This document shows, one piece after another, positions 17,016 to 26,152 of a stretch of DNA of 64,000 bases. Numbering within the stretch: the stretch's first letter is position 1; every line of letters begins with the position of its first letter. The position numbers were made by a program, and so were the translations under genes. This stretch comes from Prado023 sp963798745. GTDB taxonomy: Bacteria; Actinomycetota; Actinomycetes; S36-B12; CAIYMF01. The stretch covers positions 186,001 through 250,000 of the forward strand of contig CAWCUF010000005.1 in NCBI GenBank assembly GCA_963798745.1, in the 5' to 3' direction. The notes beneath the pieces were generated by a model. It did no database searches, was not told where the DNA came from, and was given only the letters and a program-made list of their open reading frames with translations.

Positions 17016-18878
17016 TCAGCCTGAGGACCGGGGCTTGGCGCCCTGCTCGCCCTCGGTGTTCAGGGCAGCGATGAAAGCCTCCTGGGGGATCTCGACCCGA
17101 CCCACCATCTTCATCCGCTTCTTGCCCTCCTTCTGCTTCTCGAGCAGCTTGCGCTTGCGGCTGATGTCACCGCCGTAGCACTTGGCCAGCACGTCCTTGC
17201 GCATCGCGCGCACGCTCTCGCGGGCGATCACCCGGGCCCCGATCGCGGCCTGGATGGGCACCTCGAACTGCTGGCGCGGGATCAACTCCTTGAGCTTGCC
17301 GGCCATCGCGACCCCGTAGGCGTAGGCCTTGTCACGGTGCACGATCGCGGAGAACGCGTCCACCGGCTCGCCGTGCAGCAGGATGTCCACCTTGACCAGG
17401 TCCGCGACCTGCTCGCCGGTCGTCTCGTAGTCCAGGGATGCATAGCCCCGGGTCCGGGACTTCAGGGCGTCGAAGAAGTCGAAGACGATCTCGGCCAGCG
17501 GCAGCGTGTAGCGCAGTTCGACGCGGGATTCGGACAGGTAGTCCATGCCCAGCAGGCTGCCGCGGCGGGACTGGCAGAGCTCCATGATCGCGCCCACGTA
17601 TTCCGTGGGGCTCAGGATCGTGGCGCGCACGATCGGCTCGCGGACCTCGGCGATCTTGCCGATCGGGTACTCCGAGGGGTTGGTGACCACGATCGCGCGG
17701 CCGTCGTCGAGGGTCACGTCGTAGACCACGTTGGGCATGGTGGAGATCAGGTCGAGGTCGAACTCCCGCTCGAGGCGCTCGCGGACGATCTCCAGATGCA
17801 GCAGGCCGAGGAACCCGCACCGGAAGCCGAAGCCCAGCGCCGCGGAGGTCTCGGGCTCGTAGACCAGGGCGGCGTCGTTGAGCTTGAGGCGGTCCAGCGC
17901 GTCGCGCAGCAGTGGGTAGTCCGAGCCGTCGATCGGGTAGAGACCGGAGAACACCATCGGCTTGGGATCGCGGTAGCCGCCGAGGGCCTGGGTGGCACCG
18001 GTCTTGACGTTCGCGGCCGTGACGGTGTCCCCGACCCGGCTCTGCCGCACGTCCTTGACGCCGGTGATCAGGTAGCCGACCTCGCCGGCGCCGATCCCTG
18101 CGGCCGGGGCGGGCTCCGGGGAGATCACGCCGACCTCGAGCATCTCGTGGTGGGCGCCGGTGCTCATCATCACGATGCGCTCGCGGGTGGACAGGTGGCC
18201 GTCGACGACCCGGACGTAGGTGACCACGCCGCGGTAGGTGTCATAGACCGAGTCGAAGATCAGGGCGCGGGCCGGGGCGCTGGCGTCACCTGCGGGCGCC
18301 GGCACCAGGCGCACGACCTCGTCGAGCAGTTCGGCGACCCCGGCGCCCGTCTTGGCACTGACCTGCAGGACGTCCTCGGGGTCGCAGCCGATGATGTGCG
18401 CCAGTTCGGCGGCGTAGCGCTCAGGTTGGGCTGCGGGCAGGTCGATCTTGTTCAGGACCGGGATGATCGCCAGGTCGTTGTCCAGGGCCAGGTACAGGTT
18501 GGCCAGGGTCTGGGCCTCGATGCCCTGCGCGGCGTCGACCAGCAGGATCGCGCCCTCGCAGGCGGCCAGGCTGCGCGAGACCTCGTAGGTGAAGTCGACG
18601 TGACCGGGGGTGTCGATCAGGTTCAGGACGTAGTCGACGCCGTCGCTTGCCACGTAGGGCAGGCGGACCGCCTGGCTCTTGATCGTGATGCCGCGCTCAC
18701 GCTCGATGTCCATCCGGTCCAGGTACTGGGCGCGCATCGTGCGACCGTCGACCACACCGGTGAGCTGCAGCATCCGGTCGGCCAGCGTCGACTTGCCGTG
18801 GTCGATGTGCGCGATGATGCAGAAGTTGCGGATGATCGACTGATCGGTCGATCCGGGGGCGGGCGGCACGGGGACCAT
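17016..18878 (-). CDS. lepA: Elongation factor 4 (LepA), back-translocating GTPase
   Basis: A ribosomal GTPase of 620 residues. The G domain shows AHIDHGKST, DTPGH and NKIDLP, followed by EF-G-like domains and the LepA-specific C-terminal domain (PRQQFEVPIQAAIG; KRKLLEKQKEGKKRMK), which distinguishes it from EF-G. It can remobilise stalled ribosomes and supports 30S biogenesis. It lies downstream of rpsT with a small membrane protein between, and its position next to holA and comEC is common in actinobacteria. Confidence 0.97.
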   Translation of the reverse strand: MVPVPPAPGSTDQSIIRNFCIIAHIDHGKSTLADRMLQLTGVVDGRTMRAQYLDRMDIERERGITIKSQAVRLPYVASDGVDYVLNLIDTPGHVDFTYEVSRSLAACEGAILLVDAAQGIEAQTLANLYLALDNDLAIIPVLNKIDLPAAQPERYAAELAHIIGCDPEDVLQVSAKTGAGVAELLDEVVRLVPAPAGDASAPARALIFDSVYDTYRGVVTYVRVVDGHLSTRERIVMMSTGAHHEMLEVGVISPEPAPAAGIGAGEVGYLITGVKDVRQSRVGDTVTAANVKTGATQALGGYRDPKPMVFSGLYPIDGSDYPLLRDALDRLKLNDAALVYEPETSAALGFGFRCGFLGLLHLEIVRERLEREFDLDLISTMPNVVYDVTLDDGRAIVVTNPSEYPIGKIAEVREPIVRATILSPTEYVGAIMELCQSRRGSLLGMDYLSESRVELRYTLPLAEIVFDFFDALKSRTRGYASLDYETTGEQVADLVKVDILLHGEPVDAFSAIVHRDKAYAYGVAMAGKLKELIPRQQFEVPIQAAIGARVIARESVRAMRKDVLAKCYGGDISRKRKLLEKQKEGKKRMKMVGRVEIPQEAFIAALNTEGEQGAKPRSSG

Positions 18879-18954
18879 GTTCCCACAGCGCGGCGGGGCG
18901 CGGTTGCATCCGCGTGGTCACGGCCCGGGGGTCCGCACCAGGTGTGGCCGCCGC

Positions 18955-19281
18955 CTACTTGTCGGTGGCCTCGATCGAGTCGACGATCTGCTCGGCCAAC
19001 TCCTCGGCCTCCGCATCCACCTGTGCTGCGAACGTGTCGTCGACTGCGTCCGGGCTGTCGAGGTCGGCCATCCCGGCCTGGAAGTCTGCATCGGCCTCGG
19101 GAGCCGGCGTCGACGGGGCCCACTTGTGCTCGACCGGGTCCTGCGACTTGGACCCGGCGCGGCGCCAGACGAAGAAGCCGGCACCGGCGACCAACGCCGC
19201 CACCAGCGCCCCGAGCAGTGCGCGGACGCCGCGATGGCTCGACGCCGACGCGGCCAGTTCGACCGGATTGCTGTGTCCCAT
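18955..19281 (-). CDS. Small single-pass membrane protein, unknown function
   Basis: A 108-residue protein starting MGHSNPVELAASAS. One transmembrane helix lies near residues 20-42 (GVRALLGALVAALVAGAGFFVW), followed by an RRAGSK stop-transfer segment and a strongly acidic C-terminal half. The ATG at 19281 is preceded by a GGAGGTG ribosome site. No family recognised. It lies between rpsT and lepA on the same strand. Confidence 0.7.
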   Translation of the reverse strand: MGHSNPVELAASASSHRGVRALLGALVAALVAGAGFFVWRRAGSKSQDPVEHKWAPSTPAPEADADFQAGMADLDSPDAVDDTFAAQVDAEAEELAEQIVDSIEATDK

Positions 19282-19433
19282 GGTGCACCTCCGTGCGCCG
19301 CAGGCGGCTGCGCCTGGATGTCCCCACGGGCTGGGGACCTCGCCAGCCACGATAGCGGTCCGGACATGACGAAGCGCCACCCGCGGCACGGATGGCGCTC
19401 ACGCGGCCGACGGGGCAGCCGTCGGCGGGTTGA

Positions 19434-19694
19434 TCAGAGGGCTGCGGCCTGCTTCTGGATCGCGGACTTGCGATTCGCGGCCTGGTTCTTGTGGATGACG
19501 CCCTTGCTCGCTGCCTTGTCCAGTTGGCGGGAGGCGACCCGGGCGTACTCCCGGGCGCTTTCGACATCACCAGCCTGGGCAGCCTCGCGGAACCTGCGGA
19601 CCGAGGTCTTCAGGCTCGAGCTGACCGCCTTGTTGCGCTGGCGGGCCTTCTCGTTGGTCTTGATGCGCTTGAGCTGCGACTTGATGTTCGCCAC
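19434..19694 (-). CDS. rpsT: 30S ribosomal protein S20
   Basis: An 86-residue basic helical protein that binds 16S rRNA in the body of the 30S subunit. It has the S20 pattern MANIKSQLKRIKTNEKARQR at the N-terminus and SKGVIHKNQAANRKSAIQ near the C-terminus. The 215 bp between it and the DUF421 gene hold its leader; I see no gene there. Confidence 0.98.
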   Translation of the reverse strand: MANIKSQLKRIKTNEKARQRNKAVSSSLKTSVRRFREAAQAGDVESAREYARVASRQLDKAASKGVIHKNQAANRKSAIQKQAAAL

Positions 19695-19909
19695 GTGGTC
19701 AGCCTTCGTCTTCCTGGTCCGGGATGCGATCAGCCCTCGACGGGGTGTTCGCGCAGGTCTGTAGCCGCCTTCGGCAGGCGGGCAGGTGCTCAGGATACCG
19801 GACTACCCCCGGTGCTGACCAAATCCGCGCTGGAGCGGGGTGCGCCTGGCCCGAGGTGACCGCGCCCGGCGGACCGCGCACGGCGGACCGCCGCCAGGAG
19901 ACGGGGTGC

Positions 19910-20422
19910 TCATGTCGGCGGTAGCACGTCGACCAGGGCGGACCCGCTGCCAGCCTGGGTGTGCGGAACCACACTGAGCGTGCCGTCGGTCTCGAGCACC
20001 ACGGCGGCAACCAGCTCCAGGGCACCGAACCCGGCGGAACGCACAGCCTGACGCACCTCCTCGGGCGCGATGCGTTCGGCGCGCAGGGGCTCAGCGAGCA
20101 TGGCGCCGTCGCGCAGCAGCAGTTGGGGCTCGGCCTTGACGAGTCGGCGTACCGCCGAGATCCGCACCGAGGACCAGGCCACCACGAACTGCAGGCCGAC
20201 CAGCAGCGCGAGGGCGACCACGCCCTCGGTCAGGCTGACCGACGAGTTGAGCAGGATGGTGGCCAGGGTGGACCCGAGGGACACGGTCACGACCAGGTCG
20301 AAGGCGTTGAGCTTGGCCAGGGTCCGCTTGCCCGACGAGCGCAGGACGAGCACCAGCAGCACGTACGCCGCCGACCCGACCGTGAGCACCCGGAGGAGGT
20401 CGGACCAGTCGTTCGGAATCAC
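19910..20422 (-). CDS. DUF421 (YetF-like) membrane protein
   Basis: A 170-residue protein with three N-terminal hydrophobic helices (VLTVGSAAYVLLVLVLR; FDLVVTVSLGSTLATILL; GVVALALLVGLQFVVAW) and a soluble C-terminal domain. RSSGKRTLAKLNAFDLVVTV is diagnostic of the DUF421/YetF family, whose role is unsettled. The GTG at 20422 is the first start compatible with the family N-terminus. The C-terminal domain is shorter than in Bacillus YetF, as in many actinobacterial members. Confidence 0.88.
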   Translation of the reverse strand: MIPNDWSDLLRVLTVGSAAYVLLVLVLRSSGKRTLAKLNAFDLVVTVSLGSTLATILLNSSVSLTEGVVALALLVGLQFVVAWSSVRISAVRRLVKAEPQLLLRDGAMLAEPLRAERIAPEEVRQAVRSAGFGALELVAAVVLETDGTLSVVPHTQAGSGSALVDVLPPT

Positions 20423-20472
20423 ACGGCCACCTACCCGAATCGCCAGCCGGGCATACCGGGACTAGGGACACC

Positions 20473-21576
20473 TCAGGCCTGGGAGCGGCCCCCGGGGTGC
20501 GGGTGCCGGTGATCGCTCCAGCCCACGGTGTCGATCACGAACGCCTCGAGTGCACGCGCCTTCTGCGCCTGCTCCAGGCTCTCCCCCGGTCGCAATCCGC
20601 CCTTGACCTGGGCATCCACGTCAGCCAGGTGCGTGACCGAATCGGCCAGTTGCGCGTGCTCCCAGGACGACGCGGCGGCGCGCAGCGCGCGGACCTTGAA
20701 GGGTGGAACCCCGGCCAGCCGGGCGACCTCGGCCTCGGCCATCCCTCGAGGGGTGCCCGCCGCCTTTACCATGGCCCGAAGGCCGGAGGCCAGCGCTGCG
20801 ACCGCGCCGACTCCGCTGAGCGTCTGGCTGTTCATCCCCCAGCGCAGGCGTTGCAGGGCGTGCACGGCGTGTCCCTCCCAGACCGCGTCCGCGAGTTGGA
20901 AGCCGCTGACCTCGGCAACGCCGGCGAACGTGGCGGACACGTCAGCGGCGTCGATCGGGTCGTCCTGGTTGTCGGCCATCAGTTGTTCGAGGGCTCCGAC
21001 CAGCAGTGCGATGTCCGAGCCCAACGCCATCACCAGCGCGTCGACGCCGTCCGGGGTGATCCGGCGACCGGACTGGCGGGCCTGCGCCTCAAGGAACTCC
21101 CGGGTGGGCCGGCCCCGTTTGACCTCGGCGCACGAGATCTCGGCAACGCCACCGGGCACCGCGAGCGCGCGCAGACCATCGAGCACCTTGCGGTTGCGCA
21201 CCCCGGCGTGCAGGGCCACCACCCAGGTGTCGGCCGGCAGGTCGAGCAGGCCGGCCCGCAGGGTGGCCAGGACCGGTTCGCCGGCGTCCACGAGGTTGCT
21301 GATCACCACCACCGCGGAGCCGCCGAACAGGGATGGCGAGAGGGCGGTGAGCAGTTCGCCCTGCGCGCCTGCGTCCAGGGCATCGACCTCGCGACGCTCC
21401 AACTCGGGATCCACGGCGCGAGCAGCCCGTATGACCCGGGCGACCGCCCGACTGATCAGGAACGGCTCGGCGCCCGTGATCAGCGTGACCGGCGCAGGTG
21501 GCCCGCCCGGGCTGGTGGCGGGCGCCCGGGCGGTGGCGGGCGCGGCCGGGGCGGGGCGTCTGGTCTCGGCGTTCAT
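20473..21576 (-). CDS. holA: DNA polymerase III subunit delta
   Basis: The delta subunit of the clamp loader, which opens the beta clamp. The 367-residue protein begins with a Pro/Ala-rich linker, then LITGAEPFLISRAVARVI, the usual delta N-terminus, and continues through AVVVISNL, GGVAEISCAEVKRG and a C-terminal collar region. ATG at 21576 is used; an upstream ATG in frame (21606) would add ten unconserved residues. Position beside comEC and rpsT is conserved. Confidence 0.93.
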   Translation of the reverse strand: MNAETRRPAPAAPATARAPATSPGGPPAPVTLITGAEPFLISRAVARVIRAARAVDPELERREVDALDAGAQGELLTALSPSLFGGSAVVVISNLVDAGEPVLATLRAGLLDLPADTWVVALHAGVRNRKVLDGLRALAVPGGVAEISCAEVKRGRPTREFLEAQARQSGRRITPDGVDALVMALGSDIALLVGALEQLMADNQDDPIDAADVSATFAGVAEVSGFQLADAVWEGHAVHALQRLRWGMNSQTLSGVGAVAALASGLRAMVKAAGTPRGMAEAEVARLAGVPPFKVRALRAAASSWEHAQLADSVTHLADVDAQVKGGLRPGESLEQAQKARALEAFVIDTVGWSDHRHPHPGGRSQA

Positions 21577-21690
21577 CGGCCACAGCATGCCACGCCGGTC
21601 GGACAACTCAGCGGGTGCGCCCTCACCGGCGCCAGCGGGCAGCAGGCCACTCGGGCAGGAGTCCAGGGGGCCTGTCGTGCACCGCTTGCC

Positions 21691-21724
21691 CGGTGTGTCA
21701 GGCGTGTCAGGCGGGTCAGGCGTG
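21691..21724. repeat. Short imperfect tandem repeat between holA and comEC
   Basis: Three to four units of about 9 bp (GCGTGTCAG-like) followed by GGTCGG-rich sequence in the 251-bp gap. No gene or clear terminator is seen in the gap. Confidence 0.5.
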
Positions 21725-21827
21725 ACTCGAGTCAGCCGTGCACGCGGCGGGCGGTCGGGTCAGCTTCGCCAACCGTGCCAGCCGGCCAGGCGCTCGGTCG
21801 GGCGGTCGGTCGGGTCAGCCGCGTCGG

Positions 21828-24563
21828 TCACCGTTGCGTGATGAGGGCGACCCCGCCGGGCCGGGGCACCACCGCCAGCGCCCCCTGCTCATCGGTGCGC
21901 CCGATCGTGGCCTGGGCCTGCTGGTACTGGTCCAGGGCGCTGCTGCTCGGGTGCCCGTAATCGTTGTCGCGGCCCACACTGACCAGGGCGATCTCGGCCC
22001 CGGACCACAGCGCGAATCCAGGCGCCTGGTAGCGCGAGCCGTGATGGGGCACCTTGACCACCTCCGCCCCCGGCGGGGCGCCCGCGAGCAGGGCCGACTG
22101 CGTCTCGGGCTCGACGTCGCCGGTCACCAGGACATCCACCTGCCCGACGCCGGTCGGGATGCTGGCCACGGCCACCACGCTGCCGTTGTTGGCCGGGGAC
22201 TCCTGGACCATCCGGGCGGGCCAGAGGATCTGCACCGGCAGCCCTGCCACGCGCAGCCGGTCACCGGTGCGCACCAACTTCAGGGGCACGTCCTGGGTTC
22301 GGACCGCGTCGACCACCTGGGTCGCCCCCTCCGCGGGAATCCCGATCGGCGTGGTCAGGACCCCGGTGACCGGCCAGCGCCGAAGTATCTCGGACAGGCC
22401 GTCGATGTGATCGGCATGGAAGTGCGAGATGAGCACCGTCAACTGCTCCACTCCCGCGTCCTGCAGGCACCTGGTGATCTGTCCGCCATCTGGACCGGTA
22501 TCGACCAGCAGCGCCTCGCTGGCATCGGGAGCCCGGATCAGCAGCCCATCGCCCTGGCCGACGTCGCAGGCCAGGACGATCCAGTCCGGCGGCGGCCAGC
22601 GCCCGGATCGCCCGACGTGCAGGGCCAGGACGAGGACGCCGACCAGGGCGGCAGCGAGCAGGGCCGGGCGATGCCGCCAGGGCCGCCACCCGCGCACCGC
22701 ACCCCACCCGAGCACCGCCAGGACGGCGGTGGCGCACAAGGCCCCGGCGGGGCCGGCCGGCACCGCCACCACACCGAAGGGCAGTCCACTGCCGAATCGC
22801 GCGATCCAGGCGATCGCCGCCGTCGCGGGTGCGGCGATCGTGGCCAGGAGGGCTGCGAGCCCCGGCAGGAACGGGGCGACGATCGCAGCGGCCAACCCCA
22901 GGACGGTGGCGAAGGGCACCAGCGGCGTGACGAGCACATTGGCCGGCAGCGCCACCAGGCTGGCACCGTTGCCCAGCAGGATCGCCAGGGGAAGGGTGGC
23001 CAGGTGGGCCGCCGTGGCCACGGCCAACGCAGCGCGGATCGGCTCCGGCACCCAGCGCGTACCCGGCCAGCGGCCCAATCGCTCTGCGAACGGCGGTCCG
23101 ACCACCAGCAGGCCGGCAGTGGCCGCGAAGGACAGTCCGAACCCGATCGACAACGCGAACTGCGGCAGGGCGATCAGCAGCACCAACCCGGAGGCCAGCA
23201 GCGCCGGCGGACCCCGGCGCCGGCCGCCCGTGGACAGCGCGATCAGCGCCACCACGCCCATCGCCGCAGCGCGCAGCACACTGGGCTGCGGGCGCACCAG
23301 CAACACGTAGGCGGACAGCACCACGAGACTGCTCGCGACGCGCCCCCGCCAGCCCAGGCCGAGCGCCACCGCCCCCACCAGCGCGATGCCCGCGACCATG
23401 GACGTGTTCGAGCCACTGACGGCCGTGAGGTGCGCCAGGCCGGATCGCACCATGGCCTTGTCCAGGTCCGCAGACAGCAGGGACTCGTCACCGACGGCGA
23501 GCCCCAGCAGCAGCGCAGCCGCGTCCGTGGGCAGCCCCGCCACCGCTGCCCGCAGCGCCGCACGCACCCGCGAGCTCCCCGCGGCCAACGGCCCCGGGGG
23601 CGATCGGATGCCCACCGGGCCCAGAACCTTCAGGGCCATGGACTGCTCATGGGGCGCCCACGGCTGCGCAGCGCGCGCCGACAGGCCGACCACCGCGCCA
23701 TAGGGCAGGTCGCGCACCGCGTCCCCGCGCAGGACCGCGGGGACGCGCAACTGGTAGGTCCGCCCGCGCACCTTGAGCTCGGTGACCCGGGCCAGGACCG
23801 ACCAGTTGGGGCCCTGTACCCGACCCCCGTCATCGGGGGGCAGGTGCATGACGGGATCGCCGGTGATGGTGGCCACGGCGTGCAGCACCGCGGTCTGGGC
23901 GGTGGCCGCGCGCAGGACAGGAGGATGCAGCCGGGACAGGTGCAACGCGGCGACAGCGCAACCCAGCGCCACCCCGGCTGCCACGAGCAGCAGGATCAGG
24001 GACCGGCTGGGGATGCCGGGCCGTTGCAGGGTCCCGGGATTCTGGGTGCCGTCCGTGCTGTGGGTCCCGGGGGTGCTGCGGGCGTCGGCGGTCCCGGGGG
24101 TGCTGCGGGTCCCGGGGGTGCCGGGGCTGCAGCGGGTCTTGGGCTGGATCGATGCGCTGCGCTGACTGCGAGGAGTTGTCGAGGGATGGGCCATGACCAG
24201 TCCGGCCACCACCAATGCGCCCACGAGTAGCCCGAACCCGGCGATCGACCAGTTCAGCGGGCGTGAGGGCGCAATGAGCAGGATCGCGGCCTCCCCCAAC
24301 CACAGTCCCCCGACCACCGGCGCCAGCCGCAGGTCCGGGCGTTCCCGGGACTGGCGCGTCGGGGGAAGCGTCGTGTCCGCTCCCCGCTGCCCGCGAGGGG
24401 CTTCCGCGGAAGGCGGAGTGTGGGCTCGGGACGTGCCTGACCCGGCGGCTGCGGAGCCGGTGCCAGGCGACTCAGACCCGGACAAGGGGCCTGAGTTCGG
24501 CCAAGGTCTTGGGCCCGATCCCGGGTACCTCCGCCAGCTCGTCGACGACGGTGAACCGCCCAT
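21828..24563 (-). CDS. comEC: DNA internalisation-related competence protein ComEC/Rec2
   Basis: The membrane channel through which single-stranded DNA enters in natural transformation. Several N-terminal helices are followed by an OB-like DUF4131 region, the Competence domain with many helices (AHLTAVSGSNTSMVAGIAL is characteristic), and a C-terminal metallo-beta-lactamase domain with ISHFHADHIDGL. Length up to 911 residues is at the long end. The N-terminus is uncertain: the ATG at 24563 makes a 92-bp overlap with comEA, while a TTG at 24485 would nearly abut it. A Pro-Gly-Thr repeat lies between early helices. Confidence 0.9.
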   Translation of the reverse strand: MGGSPSSTSWRRYPGSGPRPWPNSGPLSGSESPGTGSAAAGSGTSRAHTPPSAEAPRGQRGADTTLPPTRQSRERPDLRLAPVVGGLWLGEAAILLIAPSRPLNWSIAGFGLLVGALVVAGLVMAHPSTTPRSQRSASIQPKTRCSPGTPGTRSTPGTADARSTPGTHSTDGTQNPGTLQRPGIPSRSLILLLVAAGVALGCAVAALHLSRLHPPVLRAATAQTAVLHAVATITGDPVMHLPPDDGGRVQGPNWSVLARVTELKVRGRTYQLRVPAVLRGDAVRDLPYGAVVGLSARAAQPWAPHEQSMALKVLGPVGIRSPPGPLAAGSSRVRAALRAAVAGLPTDAAALLLGLAVGDESLLSADLDKAMVRSGLAHLTAVSGSNTSMVAGIALVGAVALGLGWRGRVASSLVVLSAYVLLVRPQPSVLRAAAMGVVALIALSTGGRRRGPPALLASGLVLLIALPQFALSIGFGLSFAATAGLLVVGPPFAERLGRWPGTRWVPEPIRAALAVATAAHLATLPLAILLGNGASLVALPANVLVTPLVPFATVLGLAAAIVAPFLPGLAALLATIAAPATAAIAWIARFGSGLPFGVVAVPAGPAGALCATAVLAVLGWGAVRGWRPWRHRPALLAAALVGVLVLALHVGRSGRWPPPDWIVLACDVGQGDGLLIRAPDASEALLVDTGPDGGQITRCLQDAGVEQLTVLISHFHADHIDGLSEILRRWPVTGVLTTPIGIPAEGATQVVDAVRTQDVPLKLVRTGDRLRVAGLPVQILWPARMVQESPANNGSVVAVASIPTGVGQVDVLVTGDVEPETQSALLAGAPPGAEVVKVPHHGSRYQAPGFALWSGAEIALVSVGRDNDYGHPSSSALDQYQQAQATIGRTDEQGALAVVPRPGGVALITQR
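24029..24140. repeat. Imperfect tandem repeat inside comEC
   Basis: Repeated GTCCCGGGGGTGCTGCGG-like units encode a Pro-Gly-Thr/Ser-Thr stretch (STPGT units) of roughly 35 residues between N-terminal helices. It stays in frame. Confidence 0.65.
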
Positions 24564-25434
24564 GCTCGGAGCGCCAGGCCAGGATCTTGGCGGCCGTGAC
24601 CGGGCCCACCCCGGGCAGCCCGTCGAGTTGGTCGGCGGTGGCGATGTTCAGGTCCAGCGGCGCTCCGGGCGCACCCGGCGCGCCGTCCGCGGCGGTCGCT
24701 GCTTCGGGCCCGCCCACCTCGATGCGCTCCCCATCGGCGACGACGCGCGCCAAATTGGTCAGCCCGAGCGCGGCGCCGCGCCGCAGCCCGCCCGCTGCCT
24801 CGAGCGCGTCCTGCACCCGCGCTCCAGCGGGTAGGCGCACCACGCCCGGCTTGCGCACGTCGCCGGCCACGTGCACCAGCAGCGAGGGCGCGGGCGACGG
24901 CGCCACCGCCGCGAGCGACTCCCCGAACGGGTCCGCGGCGGCCGTGGTCCCGCCGGTCGCGAACGACGGCTCCACGACCTGCGCACGCGGCCGGCCGGAC
25001 AGGAACAACCCGGCCGCCCCGACGCCGGCGACGAGCACCAGCAGTCCCAGGAGGCGCAGCCACATCACCGCCGCCGGCCAGGCTGGTCCGGTCACAGCCG
25101 GATCGGCCTCCTCCGACTCCCCGGCCAGACCGGCAGCGCCCTCCCAGCGTGCATCGCCTGACGACTGCGCCGATGGGTGCGGATCGGTTCGTCCCAGCAG
25201 GTCGCCATCGGGATCCTCGAACTGACGAGCCAGGGGCTCGCCGTGCGCATCGCGCTCCCACAACCGATCTGCGGGCTCGACCTGCGCATCCGCCGCCGGC
25301 GCAGGATGCCCCGCCGATGGGTCGGCCCAGGAGTCCACCGATCCCCACCTGGCGCCCGACGCCCCGTCAGCGTCCTGCCAACGCCGCGCGACCAGCCGCA
25401 GACGGGCGACGACGAGGTCCTGGGTGCGGCTCAC
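24472..25434 (-). CDS. comEA: Competence protein ComEA (SLBB and helix-hairpin-helix DNA binding)
   Basis: The DNA receptor of the uptake machinery. The 320-residue protein has a long hydrophilic N-terminal region (~1-120), one membrane helix (VMWLRLLGLLVLVAGVGAAG), an SLBB domain (LLVHVAGDVRKPGVVRLPAG) and two C-terminal helix-hairpin-helix motifs (LNIATADQLDGLPGVGP; VDELAEVPGIGPKTLAEL). The large cytoplasmic N-terminal part is longer than in Firmicutes. It directly precedes comEC. A 17-bp palindrome at 25486-25502 lies upstream. Confidence 0.93.
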   Translation of the reverse strand: MSRTQDLVVARLRLVARRWQDADGASGARWGSVDSWADPSAGHPAPAADAQVEPADRLWERDAHGEPLARQFEDPDGDLLGRTDPHPSAQSSGDARWEGAAGLAGESEEADPAVTGPAWPAAVMWLRLLGLLVLVAGVGAAGLFLSGRPRAQVVEPSFATGGTTAAADPFGESLAAVAPSPAPSLLVHVAGDVRKPGVVRLPAGARVQDALEAAGGLRRGAALGLTNLARVVADGERIEVGGPEAATAADGAPGAPGAPLDLNIATADQLDGLPGVGPVTAAKILAWRSEHGRFTVVDELAEVPGIGPKTLAELRPLVRV

Positions 25435-25485
25435 GCCGTGACGCTATGGCCGCTCCGGGCGATCCGAACCCGAAGTCAACGCGAT

Positions 25486-25502
25486 CTGTGGACAGTCCAC
25501 AG
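25486..25502. promoter_or_regulatory. Palindrome upstream of comEA (DnaA-box-like)
   Basis: CTGTGGACAGTCCACAG is a perfect 8+1+8 palindrome between the plsY stop and the comEA start. The arms resemble the actinobacterial DnaA box TTGTCCACA (one mismatch on the minus strand, two on the plus). Its central spacer is too short for a stable full hairpin, so a protein-binding site is more likely than a terminator. Confidence 0.45.
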
Positions 25503-25525
25503 ACAGCCCGCGCGACAGCCGCCGA

Positions 25526-26152
25526 TCACACGACCTCGGCGACGGCCTCGGCAGCAGCCGCCGGCTGCTCGATCCAACCCTGGCGCGCGGCGAACGCCTT
25601 CACGTTGCGCCGGTGCCGATGCAGCACCAGCGCCGACATCCCCACGGCGAATCCGACCCCGGCCCACCCGTCCCAGACGATCAGGGAGGTCGGCACCAGC
25701 GTCAACGAACCGACCACCGAACCGATCCCCACCTCACGGGTGAGGGCCACCGTGGCGCCGAAGCCGCCCAGGACGGGGATCGCCCAGATCGGCTCGATGG
25801 CCAGGATCGCGCCCAACGAGGTCGCCACCCCCTTGCCGCCCCGCCCGTGCAGCAGCGGCGAGGTGATGTGCCCCAGCACAGCCGACACGCCCGCCACATG
25901 GCCGGCGGGCGCCCCGTACTGGCTGAAGAACGCCACCGGTGCGTAGCCCTTGGCCACGTCCAGGCCGCCGACGACGACGCCGACCGGCACGCCCATCGCG
26001 CGCGCGACGTTGGTGGCTCCCGGGTTGCCCGAACCGCTGCCACGCAGGTCCACGCCACGCAGTCGTGCCGCGGCCGCGGCCGGGCTCAACGAGCCCAGCG
26101 CGTAGCTGACCGTCCCGGCGATCACCGTGGTCTGCCAGGTCGCGGTGCTCAT
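25526..26152 (-). CDS. plsY: Glycerol-3-phosphate acyltransferase PlsY
   Basis: An integral membrane enzyme that transfers the acyl group of acyl-phosphate to glycerol-3-phosphate, the first step of phosphatidic acid synthesis. The 208-residue protein has the PlsY motifs GSGSGNPGATNVAR, HGRGGKGVATSLG and HRHRRNVKAF among five hydrophobic segments. The ATG at 26152 overlaps the degV stop (ATGA), pairing it with a fatty-acid-binding protein, which fits their shared acyl-phosphate metabolism. Confidence 0.95.
   Translation of the reverse strand: MSTATWQTTVIAGTVSYALGSLSPAAAAARLRGVDLRGSGSGNPGATNVARAMGVPVGVVVGGLDVAKGYAPVAFFSQYGAPAGHVAGVSAVLGHITSPLLHGRGGKGVATSLGAILAIEPIWAIPVLGGFGATVALTREVGIGSVVGSLTLVPTSLIVWDGWAGVGFAVGMSALVLHRHRRNVKAFAARQGWIEQPAAAAEAVAEVV

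Noticed and set aside
21577..21827. A small gene between holA and comEC
   Set aside because: Possible frames are short, repetitive (Val-Ser-Gly and Gly-Arg runs) and have neither ribosome site nor family resemblance.
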